This document shows positions 51,989 to 61,579 of a DNA stretch of 64,000 bases, piece after piece. Source of the DNA: Chitinophagaceae bacterium UBA4411 (GTDB lineage Bacteria > Bacteroidota > Bacteroidia > Chitinophagales > Chitinophagaceae); the NCBI GenBank assembly GCA_002400415.1, contig DGQP01000009.1, forward strand, positions 124,001 through 188,000, read 5' to 3'. A program made the position numbers and the translations under genes. Within the stretch, counting starts at the first letter, position 1. Every line of letters starts with the position of its first letter. Under the pieces are notes generated by a model. That model did no database searches. It was not told the origin of the DNA and saw nothing but the letters and a program-made list of their open reading frames with translations.

Positions 51989-54352
51989 ATGAAAGAATAT
52001 CTAAGTGGATTGAACGAACGGCAGAAAGAAGCAGTGCTGCATACTGAAGGGCCGTTGATGATCGTGGCGGGTGCAGGCAGCGGGAAGACAAAGGTACTTA
52101 CCACCCGTATTGCACACCTGATGGCACTGGGTGTGGATGCATTTCGCATACTGGCACTCACCTTTACCAATAAGGCAGCGAAGGAAATGAAGGAAAGGAT
52201 CAGCCATATTCTTGGCAACAGCGAGGCCAGAAACCTGTATATCGGTACTTTTCACAGCGTGTTTGCCCGGATACTTCGTAAAGAAGCTCACCGGCTGGGT
52301 TATCCCAATAGTTTTACCATTTATGATACCGATGATGCCAAAAGTGTGGTGAAGGCTGTTATCAACGAACTGAACCTGGATGATAAGCATTACAAGCCCA
52401 ATACAGTTTACAACAGGATATCATCAGCCAAGAATGCATTAGTGGGCCCTGATGAATACCGGAATGATTACCATATTCAGCAGGAAGATATGCGGGCCAA
52501 TCGTCCCGCTATTTCAACAATCTATGATGCGTATTACAAACGCTGTTTCAAGAACGGTGCCATGGATTTTGATGACCTGCTCTACCAGATGTACCGCTTA
52601 TTAAAAGAACACCCGGAGGCGCTGGTAAATTATCAATCCAAGTTCCGTTATATCCTGATTGATGAATACCAGGATACAAACCCGGCTCAATACGAGATCA
52701 TGAAATTGCTCGCTGCCCAGCATGAGAATATTTGCGTGGTGGGTGATGACGCACAAAGTATTTACAGCTTTCGCGGAGCCACTATCCAGAATATTTTGCA
52801 ATTCCAGAAAGATTACGATGATGTGGCAGTGATCAAACTGGAACAAAACTACCGTAGCACACAGACCATTCTCAACGTTGCCAACGAGGTTATTAAGAAT
52901 AATAAAGGGCAGATACCGAAAGCTTTGTGGACAGAGAATATGACAGGTGAGAAGATCAAACTGGTCCGTACCATGACGGATAATGAAGAAGGTAAGTTTG
53001 TAGCCGACTCTATCCAGGAACAGAAACTGCGAAATCATTATGCCAACAGGGACTTTGCAATTTTGTACCGCACCAATGCACAAAGCCGGGCTTTTGAGGA
53101 AAGCATGCGCCGGATGGGTATTGCTTATGTGATCTATGGCGGTATCAGTTTCTATCAACGGAAGGAGATCAAGGATTTCATTGCTTACCTCCGTATCATT
53201 GTTAATCCGCAGGACGAAGAGGGTTTAAAACGTATCATTAATTTCCCGGCAAGAGGCATTGGGAAAACAACCGTGGATAAAACCATTTTACTTGCCAATG
53301 AGAATAACATCAGCATGTGGGAAGTGCTGAACAGGGCCGGAGAATTTGGATTTAAAGCCGGAACACTGGAAAGTATTGAAAACTTTGTGCTGATGATCCG
53401 GAGTTTCCAGAGTATGCTGGAAAAAAATAATGCCTATGAACTGGCTTTTCATGCAGGCAAACAAACCAATATTGTAAAAGAACTGTTCAACGATAAATCA
53501 ACAGAAGGTGTTGCGCGGTATGAGAATATCCAGGAGCTGCTTAATTCCATTAAAGAGTGGATTGAGACGCCAATGAACGAGGAAGACGGGGAAGTAGGTG
53601 ATAAAAGTTTAGCAGCTTACCTGCAACAGATTACCTTACTGACAGATGCAGATGAAAAGGACCCGGATGCGGATGTGGTGAAACTGATGACGGTGCATGC
53701 GGCTAAGGGGCTGGAGTTTCAATGTTTGTTTGTGGCAGGCCTGGAGGAAATGCTGTTTCCCAGTGGTATGAGTATTAATACAAGGGAAGAACTTGAAGAA
53801 GAACGACGATTATTTTATGTTGCAATTACAAGAGCCAAGAGCCGTTTATGGTTAACTTATGCAAATACACGGTATCGTTTTGGTTCGCTGATACAGAATG
53901 AACCCAGCCGGTTTATAGAAGAATTACCGCAGGACAACCTGGACCGGAGCTTTGCCGGGGGCGGATCAAAGAACCAGGCTGCCAGCAACTGGAGCAAGGG
54001 ATCGGCATTTAACCGTATGAAAGGAACAGATGATGGTGAATCGGGCGCAGTAAGCAAACAATCGGGAATCTACTTCAATGAAAAACCCGCTGCTAAAAAA
54101 GAAACACCGTCTTATCTACCGCCTAAATCAACTTACGCTAAAGTAGTTGAACATAAACCATCGGCTGATTTTATTGCCAGTGATACATCAAATCTGCAGG
54201 CTGGTCAAAAGGTGGAACACCAGAAATTTGGTTTTGGCGAAGTACTGAAAATGGAAGGGGCTGCACATAACCCGATTGCCACTGTAAAATTTGAACATAA
54301 CGGGGAGAAGAAGATCATGCTGAACTATGCAAAGCTGCGGATATTGGAATAA
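51989..54352 (+). CDS. UvrD/PcrA-type 3'-5' DNA helicase
   Basis: 787 residues from ATG 51989 (an upstream TTG frame is not needed). It has the SF1A motifs: Q motif LNERQKEAV, Walker A VAGAGSGKTKVL, Ia TFTNKAAKEMKERI, II DEYQDTNPAQ, III GDDAQSIYSFRGA, IV YRSTQTILNVAN, V VKLMTVHAAKGLEF, VI YVAITRAKSRL. The C-terminal tail GQKVEHQKFGFGEVL is the small Tudor-like RNA-polymerase-binding domain of PcrA. It acts in DNA repair and removal of transcription roadblocks. Confidence 0.95.
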   Translation: MKEYLSGLNERQKEAVLHTEGPLMIVAGAGSGKTKVLTTRIAHLMALGVDAFRILALTFTNKAAKEMKERISHILGNSEARNLYIGTFHSVFARILRKEAHRLGYPNSFTIYDTDDAKSVVKAVINELNLDDKHYKPNTVYNRISSAKNALVGPDEYRNDYHIQQEDMRANRPAISTIYDAYYKRCFKNGAMDFDDLLYQMYRLLKEHPEALVNYQSKFRYILIDEYQDTNPAQYEIMKLLAAQHENICVVGDDAQSIYSFRGATIQNILQFQKDYDDVAVIKLEQNYRSTQTILNVANEVIKNNKGQIPKALWTENMTGEKIKLVRTMTDNEEGKFVADSIQEQKLRNHYANRDFAILYRTNAQSRAFEESMRRMGIAYVIYGGISFYQRKEIKDFIAYLRIIVNPQDEEGLKRIINFPARGIGKTTVDKTILLANENNISMWEVLNRAGEFGFKAGTLESIENFVLMIRSFQSMLEKNNAYELAFHAGKQTNIVKELFNDKSTEGVARYENIQELLNSIKEWIETPMNEEDGEVGDKSLAAYLQQITLLTDADEKDPDADVVKLMTVHAAKGLEFQCLFVAGLEEMLFPSGMSINTREELEEERRLFYVAITRAKSRLWLTYANTRYRFGSLIQNEPSRFIEELPQDNLDRSFAGGGSKNQAASNWSKGSAFNRMKGTDDGESGAVSKQSGIYFNEKPAAKKETPSYLPPKSTYAKVVEHKPSADFIASDTSNLQAGQKVEHQKFGFGEVLKMEGAAHNPIATVKFEHNGEKKIMLNYAKLRILE

Positions 54353-54353
54353 A

Positions 54354-55070
54354 TTAACCCAATACTTTCAATACTCCGTTCCGGTATAGCTTCCCGATCG
54401 GGATTTCATTTTTTTCTATTTCAATAAGCTCTGCCGTGAAGGTCTTTATTTTATTCAGGGAAACGATATAAGAACGGTGGACCCGCACAAAATCCTTTTC
54501 GGGCAGCATGGCTTCCACCGAGCTGATGGATTGCTTGGTAATAATAGTACCTGCTGCCGTTATTATTTTTATATAGTCTTTCATGCTTTCTATATAAAGA
54601 ATATCCCGGAGCATTACTTTTACCATTTTCCGGTCGGCCCGGAAATAAACAAAAGACTCAGATTTTTTTTCTTCATTTACCATCAATCCTTCTTGTTTTG
54701 CGCCTGCATGCTGGAATGCTTTATTTACAGCTTTTAGAAAACGGTCGAAGGGAATGGGTTTCATCAGGTAATCCACTATATCCAGTTCATAACCTTCTAA
54801 TGCGTATTCGGTATAGGCGGTGGTGAAAATCACCTTCGGGGGATTTTTCAGTGTTTTCAGAAAATCATTCCCGTTTAACTGCGGCATCCTGATATCCAGG
54901 AACATAAGGTCCACATGCTGCTGCTGTAAAACAGTAAAAGCCTGTATAGCATTGGCGCACTCTGCCACCAGTTCCAGCATGGGCATTTCTTCAATGTAAC
55001 GGCGAATGATCTCCCTTGCGGGTGGTTCATCATCGACTACCAGGCATTTTATAATCATTGTATCATGCAT
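54354..55070 (-). CDS. LytTR-family response regulator
   Basis: A 238-residue protein with a receiver (VDDEPPARE acidic pair, phospho-acceptor in LMFLDIRMP) and a C-terminal LytTR DNA-binding domain (ILYIESMKDYIKI, FVRVHRSYIVSLNKI). It overlaps the upstream sensor gene by 8 bases if translation starts at 55070; a second ATG at 55058 avoids the overlap. It is the cognate partner of the kinase. Confidence 0.92.
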   Translation of the reverse strand: MHDTMIIKCLVVDDEPPAREIIRRYIEEMPMLELVAECANAIQAFTVLQQQHVDLMFLDIRMPQLNGNDFLKTLKNPPKVIFTTAYTEYALEGYELDIVDYLMKPIPFDRFLKAVNKAFQHAGAKQEGLMVNEEKKSESFVYFRADRKMVKVMLRDILYIESMKDYIKIITAAGTIITKQSISSVEAMLPEKDFVRVHRSYIVSLNKIKTFTAELIEIEKNEIPIGKLYRNGVLKVLG

Positions 55071-56274
55071 GCTCCATTTCCTGTTTATAGCTATTTGCGG
55101 TTGAAATACTCCTTTGATAATCCAGCTCCACCTTCAGGTTAATGATAAAGACATCTTCTTCGTTCAGGATGGTCAGTTCATGTTTCCCCGGATAGAGTAA
55201 TGCCAGCCTTTTTTCTACGTTTCTTATTCCTATGCCTGCACCTGTTGTTGTTTTTGATGCATGGTTTGTTTTACCATTCATAAGCTTCATCTGCATCTGC
55301 ATGTCCTGCAGGCTGATTTGCAGATTTATCCAGGGTTGCTCCAGCATATTACTGGTGCCATGCTTAAAACAATTTTCAACTAACGGGAGCAGAAGTAACG
55401 GGGCAATATGAATATTTTTTGTGTTTTCAGGCAGATCCAGGTGTAACTCCAGCTTGTTTCCATAACGTATCCGTTCAAGGTTAATATAATCCTGAATCAT
55501 TTTCAGCTCTTTGGCCAGGGGAACAAGCGGCTGGTTACATTCATACAGCATAAACCGGAGCAGATCCGACAGACCTGTTACCATTTTGGCAGCTTCTGGT
55601 GCGGTACTTTGTGTGTGGGAGTAAATATTATTTAGAGTATTGAATAAAAAGTGAGGATGTACCTGGGCTTTTAGCAGCTGTAATTGTGATTCCACATTCT
55701 CTTTTTGTAACTGCAGGTTACGCTGTTCTTTCACATACCAGTATTTCATCAGCTTGATGGCAGCGGCCAGCCCGCCGATGGTGATAGCCCCCCGTAATCC
55801 CCCGAGCAGGGACAGAAAAAAGGTTGCGTTATCGGGGTGTGAAGTGTCGTACGGGAGAAGCCAGGCCCTGACACGGGGAAGAATATACATACCCACAATA
55901 GCTGAGAAACAGGCGGTAACGAAAAAAAGCAGGAGTACAATAGCAGCGCCTGACTTGTATTTTCCTTTAAGTATAAATTGGGGTATCACGAAATACATCA
56001 GGGAATAGGACAAAAACATATGCGGCGCCATGAAGAAAATGGAATTAATGGTGGATACCGGCAACCTGCGTGAATCGGGTAATAAGTTTAACCCGGCCGT
56101 ATAGGCATAAAGCAGGCTGAAAAATATCCACCAGAACAACCAGAAATAAAGATGGCGCCGGATGCGATACTTCCTTTCGTCAGAGAATATGAAGGGATAC
56201 TGCTGCATGTGAACAGTTATAAAATTACGAAGCCCTGTTTCTTTTCGCACAGGCTGGTTTTGCAATATCGTCAT
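55063..56274 (-). CDS. LytS-like membrane sensor kinase (His_kinase family)
   Basis: About 403 residues from ATG 56274 (the frame opens at a TTG 7 codons earlier). Four membrane segments in the first 160 residues are followed by a coiled coil and the His_kinase H-box QVHPHFLFNTLNNIYSH. A GHKL ATPase with LLLLPLVENCFKHG and GAGIGIRNVEKRL closes it. The class is that of LytS/YehU. Its gene overlaps the LytTR regulator, so they act as a pair. The signal is unknown. Confidence 0.92.
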   Translation of the reverse strand: MTILQNQPVRKETGLRNFITVHMQQYPFIFSDERKYRIRRHLYFWLFWWIFFSLLYAYTAGLNLLPDSRRLPVSTINSIFFMAPHMFLSYSLMYFVIPQFILKGKYKSGAAIVLLLFFVTACFSAIVGMYILPRVRAWLLPYDTSHPDNATFFLSLLGGLRGAITIGGLAAAIKLMKYWYVKEQRNLQLQKENVESQLQLLKAQVHPHFLFNTLNNIYSHTQSTAPEAAKMVTGLSDLLRFMLYECNQPLVPLAKELKMIQDYINLERIRYGNKLELHLDLPENTKNIHIAPLLLLPLVENCFKHGTSNMLEQPWINLQISLQDMQMQMKLMNGKTNHASKTTTGAGIGIRNVEKRLALLYPGKHELTILNEEDVFIINLKVELDYQRSISTANSYKQEMEHA

Positions 56275-56363
56275 ACGGTCATTTTTGGGCGACAAACGGT
56301 TTTTAGCGAAAGAACCCCGCAGTAAAAATGCTGCAGGGTTGCTTTGAAAACTGATCCTTATGC

Positions 56364-56708
56364 TTAGTTCAGGATAGCTGCAACATAATTTTTATTCTCC
56401 TCCGTTGTTTTTTTCTGCTCCCAGGCAATTACAGTTGTTTCCAGTACTTTTTTCAGTTTCATTTTTACTGTTCTTTTTTCCGGGTTCAGTTTTACTCCGC
56501 TTACGGTTTCCTTATACAACAGCACATTGTCATTGTTGTAGAACCTGACAACATGATTAAGGGGGTCTTTGATGTTACTTTCAATAACCCAATAGCCTTT
56601 ATCAGATACCCATTTGGGAGTGGCAGGCTGTTCTTCCTGCGCAAAAGAGGAAAAAGAAATAAGGGCCAATACGATGGCCGTCATCATTGTTTTGAAATAC
56701 TGCTTCAT
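56364..56708 (-). CDS. Small secreted protein of unknown function
   Basis: A 114-residue protein with a signal peptide (MMTAIVLALISFSSFAQ) and a beta-rich mature part (SDKGYWVIESNIKDPLNHVVRFYNNDNVLLYKE). It lies 68 bases upstream of... downstream of nothing obvious, between the LytS gene's upstream side and a divergent lipoprotein gene. No family recognised; possibly regulated by the neighbouring LytS/LytR pair. Confidence 0.65.
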   Translation of the reverse strand: MKQYFKTMMTAIVLALISFSSFAQEEQPATPKWVSDKGYWVIESNIKDPLNHVVRFYNNDNVLLYKETVSGVKLNPEKRTVKMKLKKVLETTVIAWEQKKTTEENKNYVAAILN

Positions 56709-56975
56709 AGTTTAAAAGTTTATTTTATGATTTCTTTGCAGCTTAAAACTATGACCAGCAAAGGCAGTAATTATTGGTTTTGGATAAACAGGAACAGGCC
56801 GCAGGCGGAAGAAAGGAACAAAAGGCTGAAAGAAACTGGTAGACGAAACAACAGATTTTGTCGCTTTGTCGCCGGTTTTACACAGTTCATGTCAGCAATA
56901 TGATGAATGACGGCATTGTTAATAAACCTTAACAGGATCAAGCCGCATCTTTGTTGTTTATTATAAAATGAGTTT

Positions 56976-57770
56976 ATGAGAAAATACTTCTATATTATAA
57001 TAACAGTAATGATTCTTACCAGTAGCTGTGCACCGGGGAAAATGGTTGTCAGTGATGAACTGAAGGCCGGTCATGACGAATACATCGTTAAAGGAAAAGA
57101 CGGAACCCGCATCAAGCAAAAATTAAGTTTTGGCGAGTATGCCACCACGCAGATCAAACGATCCTGGACAAAAGGCGGTTCTTATCGCAGTGGTATAGGT
57201 TATGGCGGAACAGCCCGGCAGGAATGGGTTAATATCATTTCAACAGAATATATCAACCGGAAGCAAACGATCCGATTCAACCTGGCAGATAGCAGGTATC
57301 TTTCCGAAGTGTATTGCGTTTCAAAATTTAATGCAAAAACACTGGAAATCGGTAAGAATCCTAACAGCCTGCTGAATATTGGCCTGGAGATATTGGGTAT
57401 CGGGAGTGCTTCTTCCAGTAACTATTATGTACAGATTTATACATCAGAAAACGATACACGTCCGTGGGAAATGGTGATCGATAACCAGCTTTCACAGGCA
57501 AAACCCAAGGATTACACGGGTTACCTGGCCAAAAGTAAAACGGAGTATTATTCAATTGTTCCGGTAACAAAGATGGAAATTAAAGGGAAGCCCGGTAATA
57601 TACTGGCAGGTTCTGTTGGTTTTGAATTCCGGGATGCACAAGGGCGACCCGTGGCGGCCGTTTCGTTCATCAACAAAGGGATGGTTTTCCTGGGAAAACA
57701 GACAGCTGAAGAACGGTTTTTATTAGCTAATGCCTGTACAGCTTTATTGCTGCAGGATGTGATAGAATAA
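56976..57770 (+). CDS. Lipoprotein of unknown function
   Basis: A 264-residue protein with a lipoprotein signal (LTSSCAPGK) and a long beta-rich mature part (RQEWVNIISTEYINRKQTIRF, EFRDAQGRPVAAVSF). No known domain seen. It is exported and probably anchored in a membrane. Start ATG at 56976 follows an A-rich leader. Confidence 0.75.
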   Translation: MRKYFYIIITVMILTSSCAPGKMVVSDELKAGHDEYIVKGKDGTRIKQKLSFGEYATTQIKRSWTKGGSYRSGIGYGGTARQEWVNIISTEYINRKQTIRFNLADSRYLSEVYCVSKFNAKTLEIGKNPNSLLNIGLEILGIGSASSSNYYVQIYTSENDTRPWEMVIDNQLSQAKPKDYTGYLAKSKTEYYSIVPVTKMEIKGKPGNILAGSVGFEFRDAQGRPVAAVSFINKGMVFLGKQTAEERFLLANACTALLLQDVIE

Positions 57771-57860
57771 AATAATAACTCCTGGTGTTATGAATTAACA
57801 GGTTTCCAGTCTGCAGCAGTTTATATTTGTTGCCAATAATACAAATTGCAAGCTACTTTC

Positions 57861-58631
57861 ATGACTGCCCACCGGAAGAAGAAATTTATCCGTTTTATTG
57901 TAGTAATGGTCACCCTGCTGGCTATGGCTGCGGGATCGTGGATGTTTTATCAATGGCTGAACTACCGCAAAGCAAAATTTACCCGCTATCCTGAATTTGG
58001 TATTGCAATTCCTGTTACGTATGCTATTCATGGCATTGATGTTTCCCGCTACCAGCACATGATTGCCTGGGAAGAGGTAAAAGCAATGAAAGTACAGGAT
58101 ATCCAACTTGGGTTTGCTTTTATCAAAGCCACAGAAGGGATTGGGAATAGCGATCCGCAGTTTAAGCGAAACTGGCGGAAAGCAAAGGCAAATGACATAA
58201 TCCGGGGTGCCTATCATTTTTTTATTCCTTCCAAAGATGGGAAGATGCAGGCAGAGAATTTTATTGCAAACGTGGAACTGGAGCCGGGCGACCTGCCCCC
58301 TGTGCTGGATATAGAGCAGCTTAATGGAACTTCCCCGGCACAATTAAAAAAAGAACTGATGGAGTGGCTGACCGTCGTTGAGAATTATTATGGAGTAAAA
58401 CCGGTCATTTATACCAATGTTGACTTTTACAAACGCTGCCTGGGCAGCGATTTTGACAGCTATCCGCTTTGGGTGGCACACTATTACCAGGAACAACAAC
58501 CCCGTATCAACCGGGGGTGGTCTTTCTGGCAACATAATGATGCCGGTAATGTAAACGGCATTACTGCAAAGGTTGACTTCAATGTTTTCAGCGGGGATTC
58601 AGTTGAATTTAAAAACATCCTGCTGAAATAA
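57861..58631 (+). CDS. GH25 lysozyme-type muramidase
   Basis: 256 residues from ATG 57861 (a TTG five codons upstream is less likely). An N-terminal membrane anchor (FIVVMVTLLAMAAGSWMFYQW) precedes a GH25 barrel with GIDVSRYQ (Asp), FAFIKATEG, GAYHFF, the catalytic pair in PPVLDIEQ, VIYTN and WSFWQHND. By family it cleaves the glycan of peptidoglycan, so it acts on the cell wall from a membrane anchor facing the periplasm. Confidence 0.92.
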   Translation: MTAHRKKKFIRFIVVMVTLLAMAAGSWMFYQWLNYRKAKFTRYPEFGIAIPVTYAIHGIDVSRYQHMIAWEEVKAMKVQDIQLGFAFIKATEGIGNSDPQFKRNWRKAKANDIIRGAYHFFIPSKDGKMQAENFIANVELEPGDLPPVLDIEQLNGTSPAQLKKELMEWLTVVENYYGVKPVIYTNVDFYKRCLGSDFDSYPLWVAHYYQEQQPRINRGWSFWQHNDAGNVNGITAKVDFNVFSGDSVEFKNILLK

Positions 58632-58691
58632 AACCTTAACTCAGTTATCTTGTTGAATTAACCGTAACTTAATCGTATTAAAACTGGTAAC

Positions 58692-58916
58692 ATGGAGCAG
58701 GGCTGGGACCCGGAAATAAAAGATTTTTTTAAAAAAATCATTAATTCGATCTCTGTTACCCTGCTTTGGCTGATGGTTATGGCTACGGCCGGTTTGTATT
58801 TCGGACTTGCTTTCAGTAATGGCAAGCCGGTTATTTATACAATTATCTTCTATATTATCCTTACCGGAACACTTACCTGGCTCCTGGTCCATCTCTACCG
58901 GACCTGGAAGAAGTAA
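58692..58916 (+). CDS. Small two-helix membrane protein
   Basis: A 74-residue protein with two membrane segments (about 21-42 and 48-68) and a charged N-terminus (WDPEIKDFFKKI). No family is recognised. ATG at 58692. It lies between the lysozyme and the VanZ-like gene on the same strand. Confidence 0.6.
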   Translation: MEQGWDPEIKDFFKKIINSISVTLLWLMVMATAGLYFGLAFSNGKPVIYTIIFYIILTGTLTWLLVHLYRTWKK

Positions 58917-59011
58917 CTTTTAACAGCTTGTTTCGTAAAACAAAAAATACCTTTCAGTACGGATAACGACGAGGGTGAAATTCTGTATTTTAGAAACTTA
59001 TTATCAACCGC

Positions 59012-59425
59012 ATGTACCTGAAACAAACCAGCCGGACCTTTGTAATTATTGGTACCCTGATCATATGGGCAATTAAGTTTCTCATCCGCCCGCTGCATAT
59101 TTGGGATGGAGGTAAATTTTTTCTCGGGATTGCACCTAATCTCTTAGGGTCATTTCTTATTCCTTTTGGTGCGTATTGGTTTTTCAGTGGCAGGAATTTT
59201 TTGATAGCAAGAATATTCAGGATACAGTCTTCATATGACCTGCGGCTGGTATGCCTGATGGGATTTGGTATGCTGATCGTTAATGAATACCTCCAGCTGA
59301 TCCCTTTTTTTGGAAGAACTTTTGACTATAATGATATTATTTTTTCCCTGGTTGGCTTAACCATCTCTCATTTTGTTTTTGAAAGGATCCAGCAGCGGGA
59401 ATTGCAGCAGGCTAAGATCAATTAG
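59012..59425 (+). CDS. VanZ-like membrane protein
   Basis: A 137-residue protein with four membrane segments. The pattern NEYLQLIPFFGRTFDYNDIIF followed by a last hydrophobic helix is that of VanZ-type proteins (E..Q...R..D..D). The family includes a teicoplanin-resistance protein of unknown mechanism. The call is weak-to-moderate. Its 3' end overlaps the DUF4440 gene by 4 bases. Confidence 0.5.
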   Translation: MYLKQTSRTFVIIGTLIIWAIKFLIRPLHIWDGGKFFLGIAPNLLGSFLIPFGAYWFFSGRNFLIARIFRIQSSYDLRLVCLMGFGMLIVNEYLQLIPFFGRTFDYNDIIFSLVGLTISHFVFERIQQRELQQAKIN

Positions 59426-59844
59426 CTGCTGTGATCGGCAATGATAACCCAGTTGCCTTTTATTTTCCGGAGTAACAAGCTGTAATGTCCGCCTATATCA
59501 CCAATACTCCTTTTCAAAAACCACTTGCCCACCACCTGAAAATTTTTTCGGGAAATTTTTTCCACTTTTATCAGTGTGAAACTGAGTTTGCCCATAGCAG
59601 CAGTATCCGGGTAGCCTCGTTTATAGTTGTTCAGTGTATTGGTCCAGCCATAAGTAACGCCACTTTTGCCAATAAACATCAGGGAATCGTTCTCCCAATA
59701 ACCCTTCATAAAACCTTCAATATCTCCCCTGTTCCAGGCAGCTGTTTGTTCAGCCAGTAAACCTCGTATCGCTCTTTCATCTTTAGATTGTGCCGCACAA
59801 AAAACAGATATATATAACAGGATAGAAAGAAGAATTGACTTCAT
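59422..59844 (-). CDS. Secreted DUF4440/SnoaL-like protein
   Basis: A 140-residue protein with a signal peptide (LLYISVFCAAQ) and the DUF4440 NTF2-like core (LLAEQTAAWNRGDIEGFMKGYWENDSLMFIG). Such small cone-shaped proteins bind or convert small hydrophobic ligands. Substrate unknown. Confidence 0.8.
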   Translation of the reverse strand: MKSILLSILLYISVFCAAQSKDERAIRGLLAEQTAAWNRGDIEGFMKGYWENDSLMFIGKSGVTYGWTNTLNNYKRGYPDTAAMGKLSFTLIKVEKISRKNFQVVGKWFLKRSIGDIGGHYSLLLRKIKGNWVIIADHSS

Positions 59845-59882
59845 ATGATCATTTTGCCGGTCAAGTTAATAAAAAGAGACGA

Positions 59883-60275
59883 TCAGTGATTGCAATCATC
59901 TGCATGCCCATGGTCATGAATGCGGCAGGAGCGGTAATTAATGAGATGTGCGGTAACAATAAGGGCAACTGCGGGGATCAATAACCAGGTAGCGTAGTGG
60001 ATAAAGAACTGTTTCAGGACCAGGCAGGCAAAACCGGCTACAAATAAGAAAAAGGGTAACCAGCTATGATGGTGTTTTCTGAAACCATGAAAGAGAGCAT
60101 AGGTTCCGATCAGGAAAGCGAGAACGATCATCCCGGCTTCAAAAGCGAGATTATCAATAATATCAATACCAAATAAAGGCAGGCTGCTCATAAACAGGGG
60201 CAACAAGGCACAGTGAATGGCGCAGGCCAGCGAGGCCCCAATACCCAATGCATCCCAGTTTATCTTAAATTTCAT
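59883..60275 (-). CDS. MerC-domain membrane protein
   Basis: 130 residues from ATG 60275 (an upstream ATG at 60305 gives 10 extra residues). Four membrane segments and the metal-thiolate motif ACAIHCALLPL near the start define the MerC domain. The tail is His/Cys rich (RSCRIHDHGHADDCNH). MerC proteins take up mercury or other metal ions; in Bacteroidota they are often linked to zinc or copper handling. It is divergent from SCO and Fur genes, which supports metal homeostasis. Confidence 0.88.
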   Translation of the reverse strand: MKFKINWDALGIGASLACAIHCALLPLFMSSLPLFGIDIIDNLAFEAGMIVLAFLIGTYALFHGFRKHHHSWLPFFLFVAGFACLVLKQFFIHYATWLLIPAVALIVTAHLINYRSCRIHDHGHADDCNH

Positions 60276-60386
60276 GAAGAGAGCAAAAATAGCAAAAAGC
60301 AACATGGTTGCAAAATATTTATCAACTCATTTTGAAACCGGTAAAATCATGGAAGGCTTGTTAACTTTGCAGTCTATTCAATTGTT

Positions 60387-60980
60387 ATGACTAAAAAGCA
60401 AGGCCTTTATACGGCATTTTTTGTGGGCTTGATCATTGTTTTTTATTTGGTGATAAGCCCCTGGATCAGCCGGAATGATACTATTTCTGACGTACTTCCA
60501 TTTGCTTTTTTGAATCAGGATGGTAAGATGGTAACCAATAAGGATGTGGAAGGAAAGGTGTATGTGGCGGAGTATTTTTTTACAACCTGTAAAGGCATCT
60601 GCCCGAAGATGAACAGCAATATGCGGAAGGTATATGAGGCTTTCAAAGATGAAAAGAATTTCCTGATCCTTTCACATACCTGTATGCCTGAAGTGGACTC
60701 TGTACCTGTATTAAAAAAATATGCGGATTCGATGAGGGTAAACACCAGTCAATGGATCTTCCTGACAGGCCGTAAAGACAGTTTATATAATATGGCAAGG
60801 GTCAGTTACACCATTGATGATCCTGTGAATAACCTGAAGACGGTCGCTGATGATTTCTTACATACCCAGTTCTGGGCATTGGTCAATAAAGAGGGCAAGG
60901 TGAAAAAAATATATGATGGTCTCAAAGACAGCGAGGTGGAGGCACTGATAAGCGAGATAAAAAGACAACTTAAAAAGTAA
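60387..60980 (+). CDS. SCO1/SenC copper chaperone
   Basis: A 197-residue protein with one N-terminal membrane anchor (AFFVGLIIVFYLVISPWI) and a thioredoxin-fold domain carrying the copper site FFTTCKGICPKMNSN (C-x3-C) and the later His in FLHTQFW. By family it delivers copper to the CuA site of cytochrome oxidase. A -7-type TAACTTTG lies at 60362-60369. It is followed 10 bases later by a Fur-family gene, and the MerC gene is divergent. Confidence 0.92.
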   Translation: MTKKQGLYTAFFVGLIIVFYLVISPWISRNDTISDVLPFAFLNQDGKMVTNKDVEGKVYVAEYFFTTCKGICPKMNSNMRKVYEAFKDEKNFLILSHTCMPEVDSVPVLKKYADSMRVNTSQWIFLTGRKDSLYNMARVSYTIDDPVNNLKTVADDFLHTQFWALVNKEGKVKKIYDGLKDSEVEALISEIKRQLKK

Positions 60981-60990
60981 AAGACTTTTT

Positions 60991-61407
60991 ATGGTCAAAG
61001 ATGTAAAAGAAATACTTAAAAATAATAGCCTGAGTATTACCGGCAGCAGGGAAAAAATACTGAGCTTGTTCCTGGAACAACCCGGTGCGCTGGCACATGG
61101 TGATATAGAGAAAAGAGCCGGTGAAAAATTTGACCGGGTCACTGTTTACAGGACGTTGCAGACTTTTGTTGAAAAAGGAATCATTCACACGATACCAACT
61201 GCTGATAATTCCATTCGTTACGCATTATGCAAGGATGATTGTAAAGAAGGCCATCATCATGACCATCATGTTCACTTTGTGTGTACTCAATGTAATACCA
61301 CCTATTGTCTTGATGATGTGGTTACTCCTGAATTAAAACTGCCTAAGGGTTATACTTCCACGCATATTGAAGTGGTGGCGGAAGGGGTTTGTAAGAATTG
61401 TAAATAA
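60991..61407 (+). CDS. Fur-family metal-responsive repressor
   Basis: A 138-residue protein with an N-terminal winged helix (FDRVTVYRTLQTFVEKGII as the recognition part) and C-terminal metal sites (HHHDHHVHFVCTQCNTTYC, then VCKNC). The two CxxC pairs bind structural zinc. It could be Fur, Zur or PerR; the strongly His-rich sensory loop and the SCO/MerC neighbours favour a zinc- or copper-linked role. Co-transcribed with SCO. Confidence 0.9.
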   Translation: MVKDVKEILKNNSLSITGSREKILSLFLEQPGALAHGDIEKRAGEKFDRVTVYRTLQTFVEKGIIHTIPTADNSIRYALCKDDCKEGHHHDHHVHFVCTQCNTTYCLDDVVTPELKLPKGYTSTHIEVVAEGVCKNCK

Positions 61408-61579
61408 AACTCCTTGTAAAAAATAAGCCCCGGTGTAGAAACAGCGGGACTTAAGGTTAAGGCTCTGATTAGTAGCTATTTTATAATTCGGTTCTTAGTA
61501 TCTTATTTTGCTGAATCAAAAATAGTATCTGGATTTCAATTTCTGAAATTTCAACCGTACCACTTTCAGGGTATTTTCA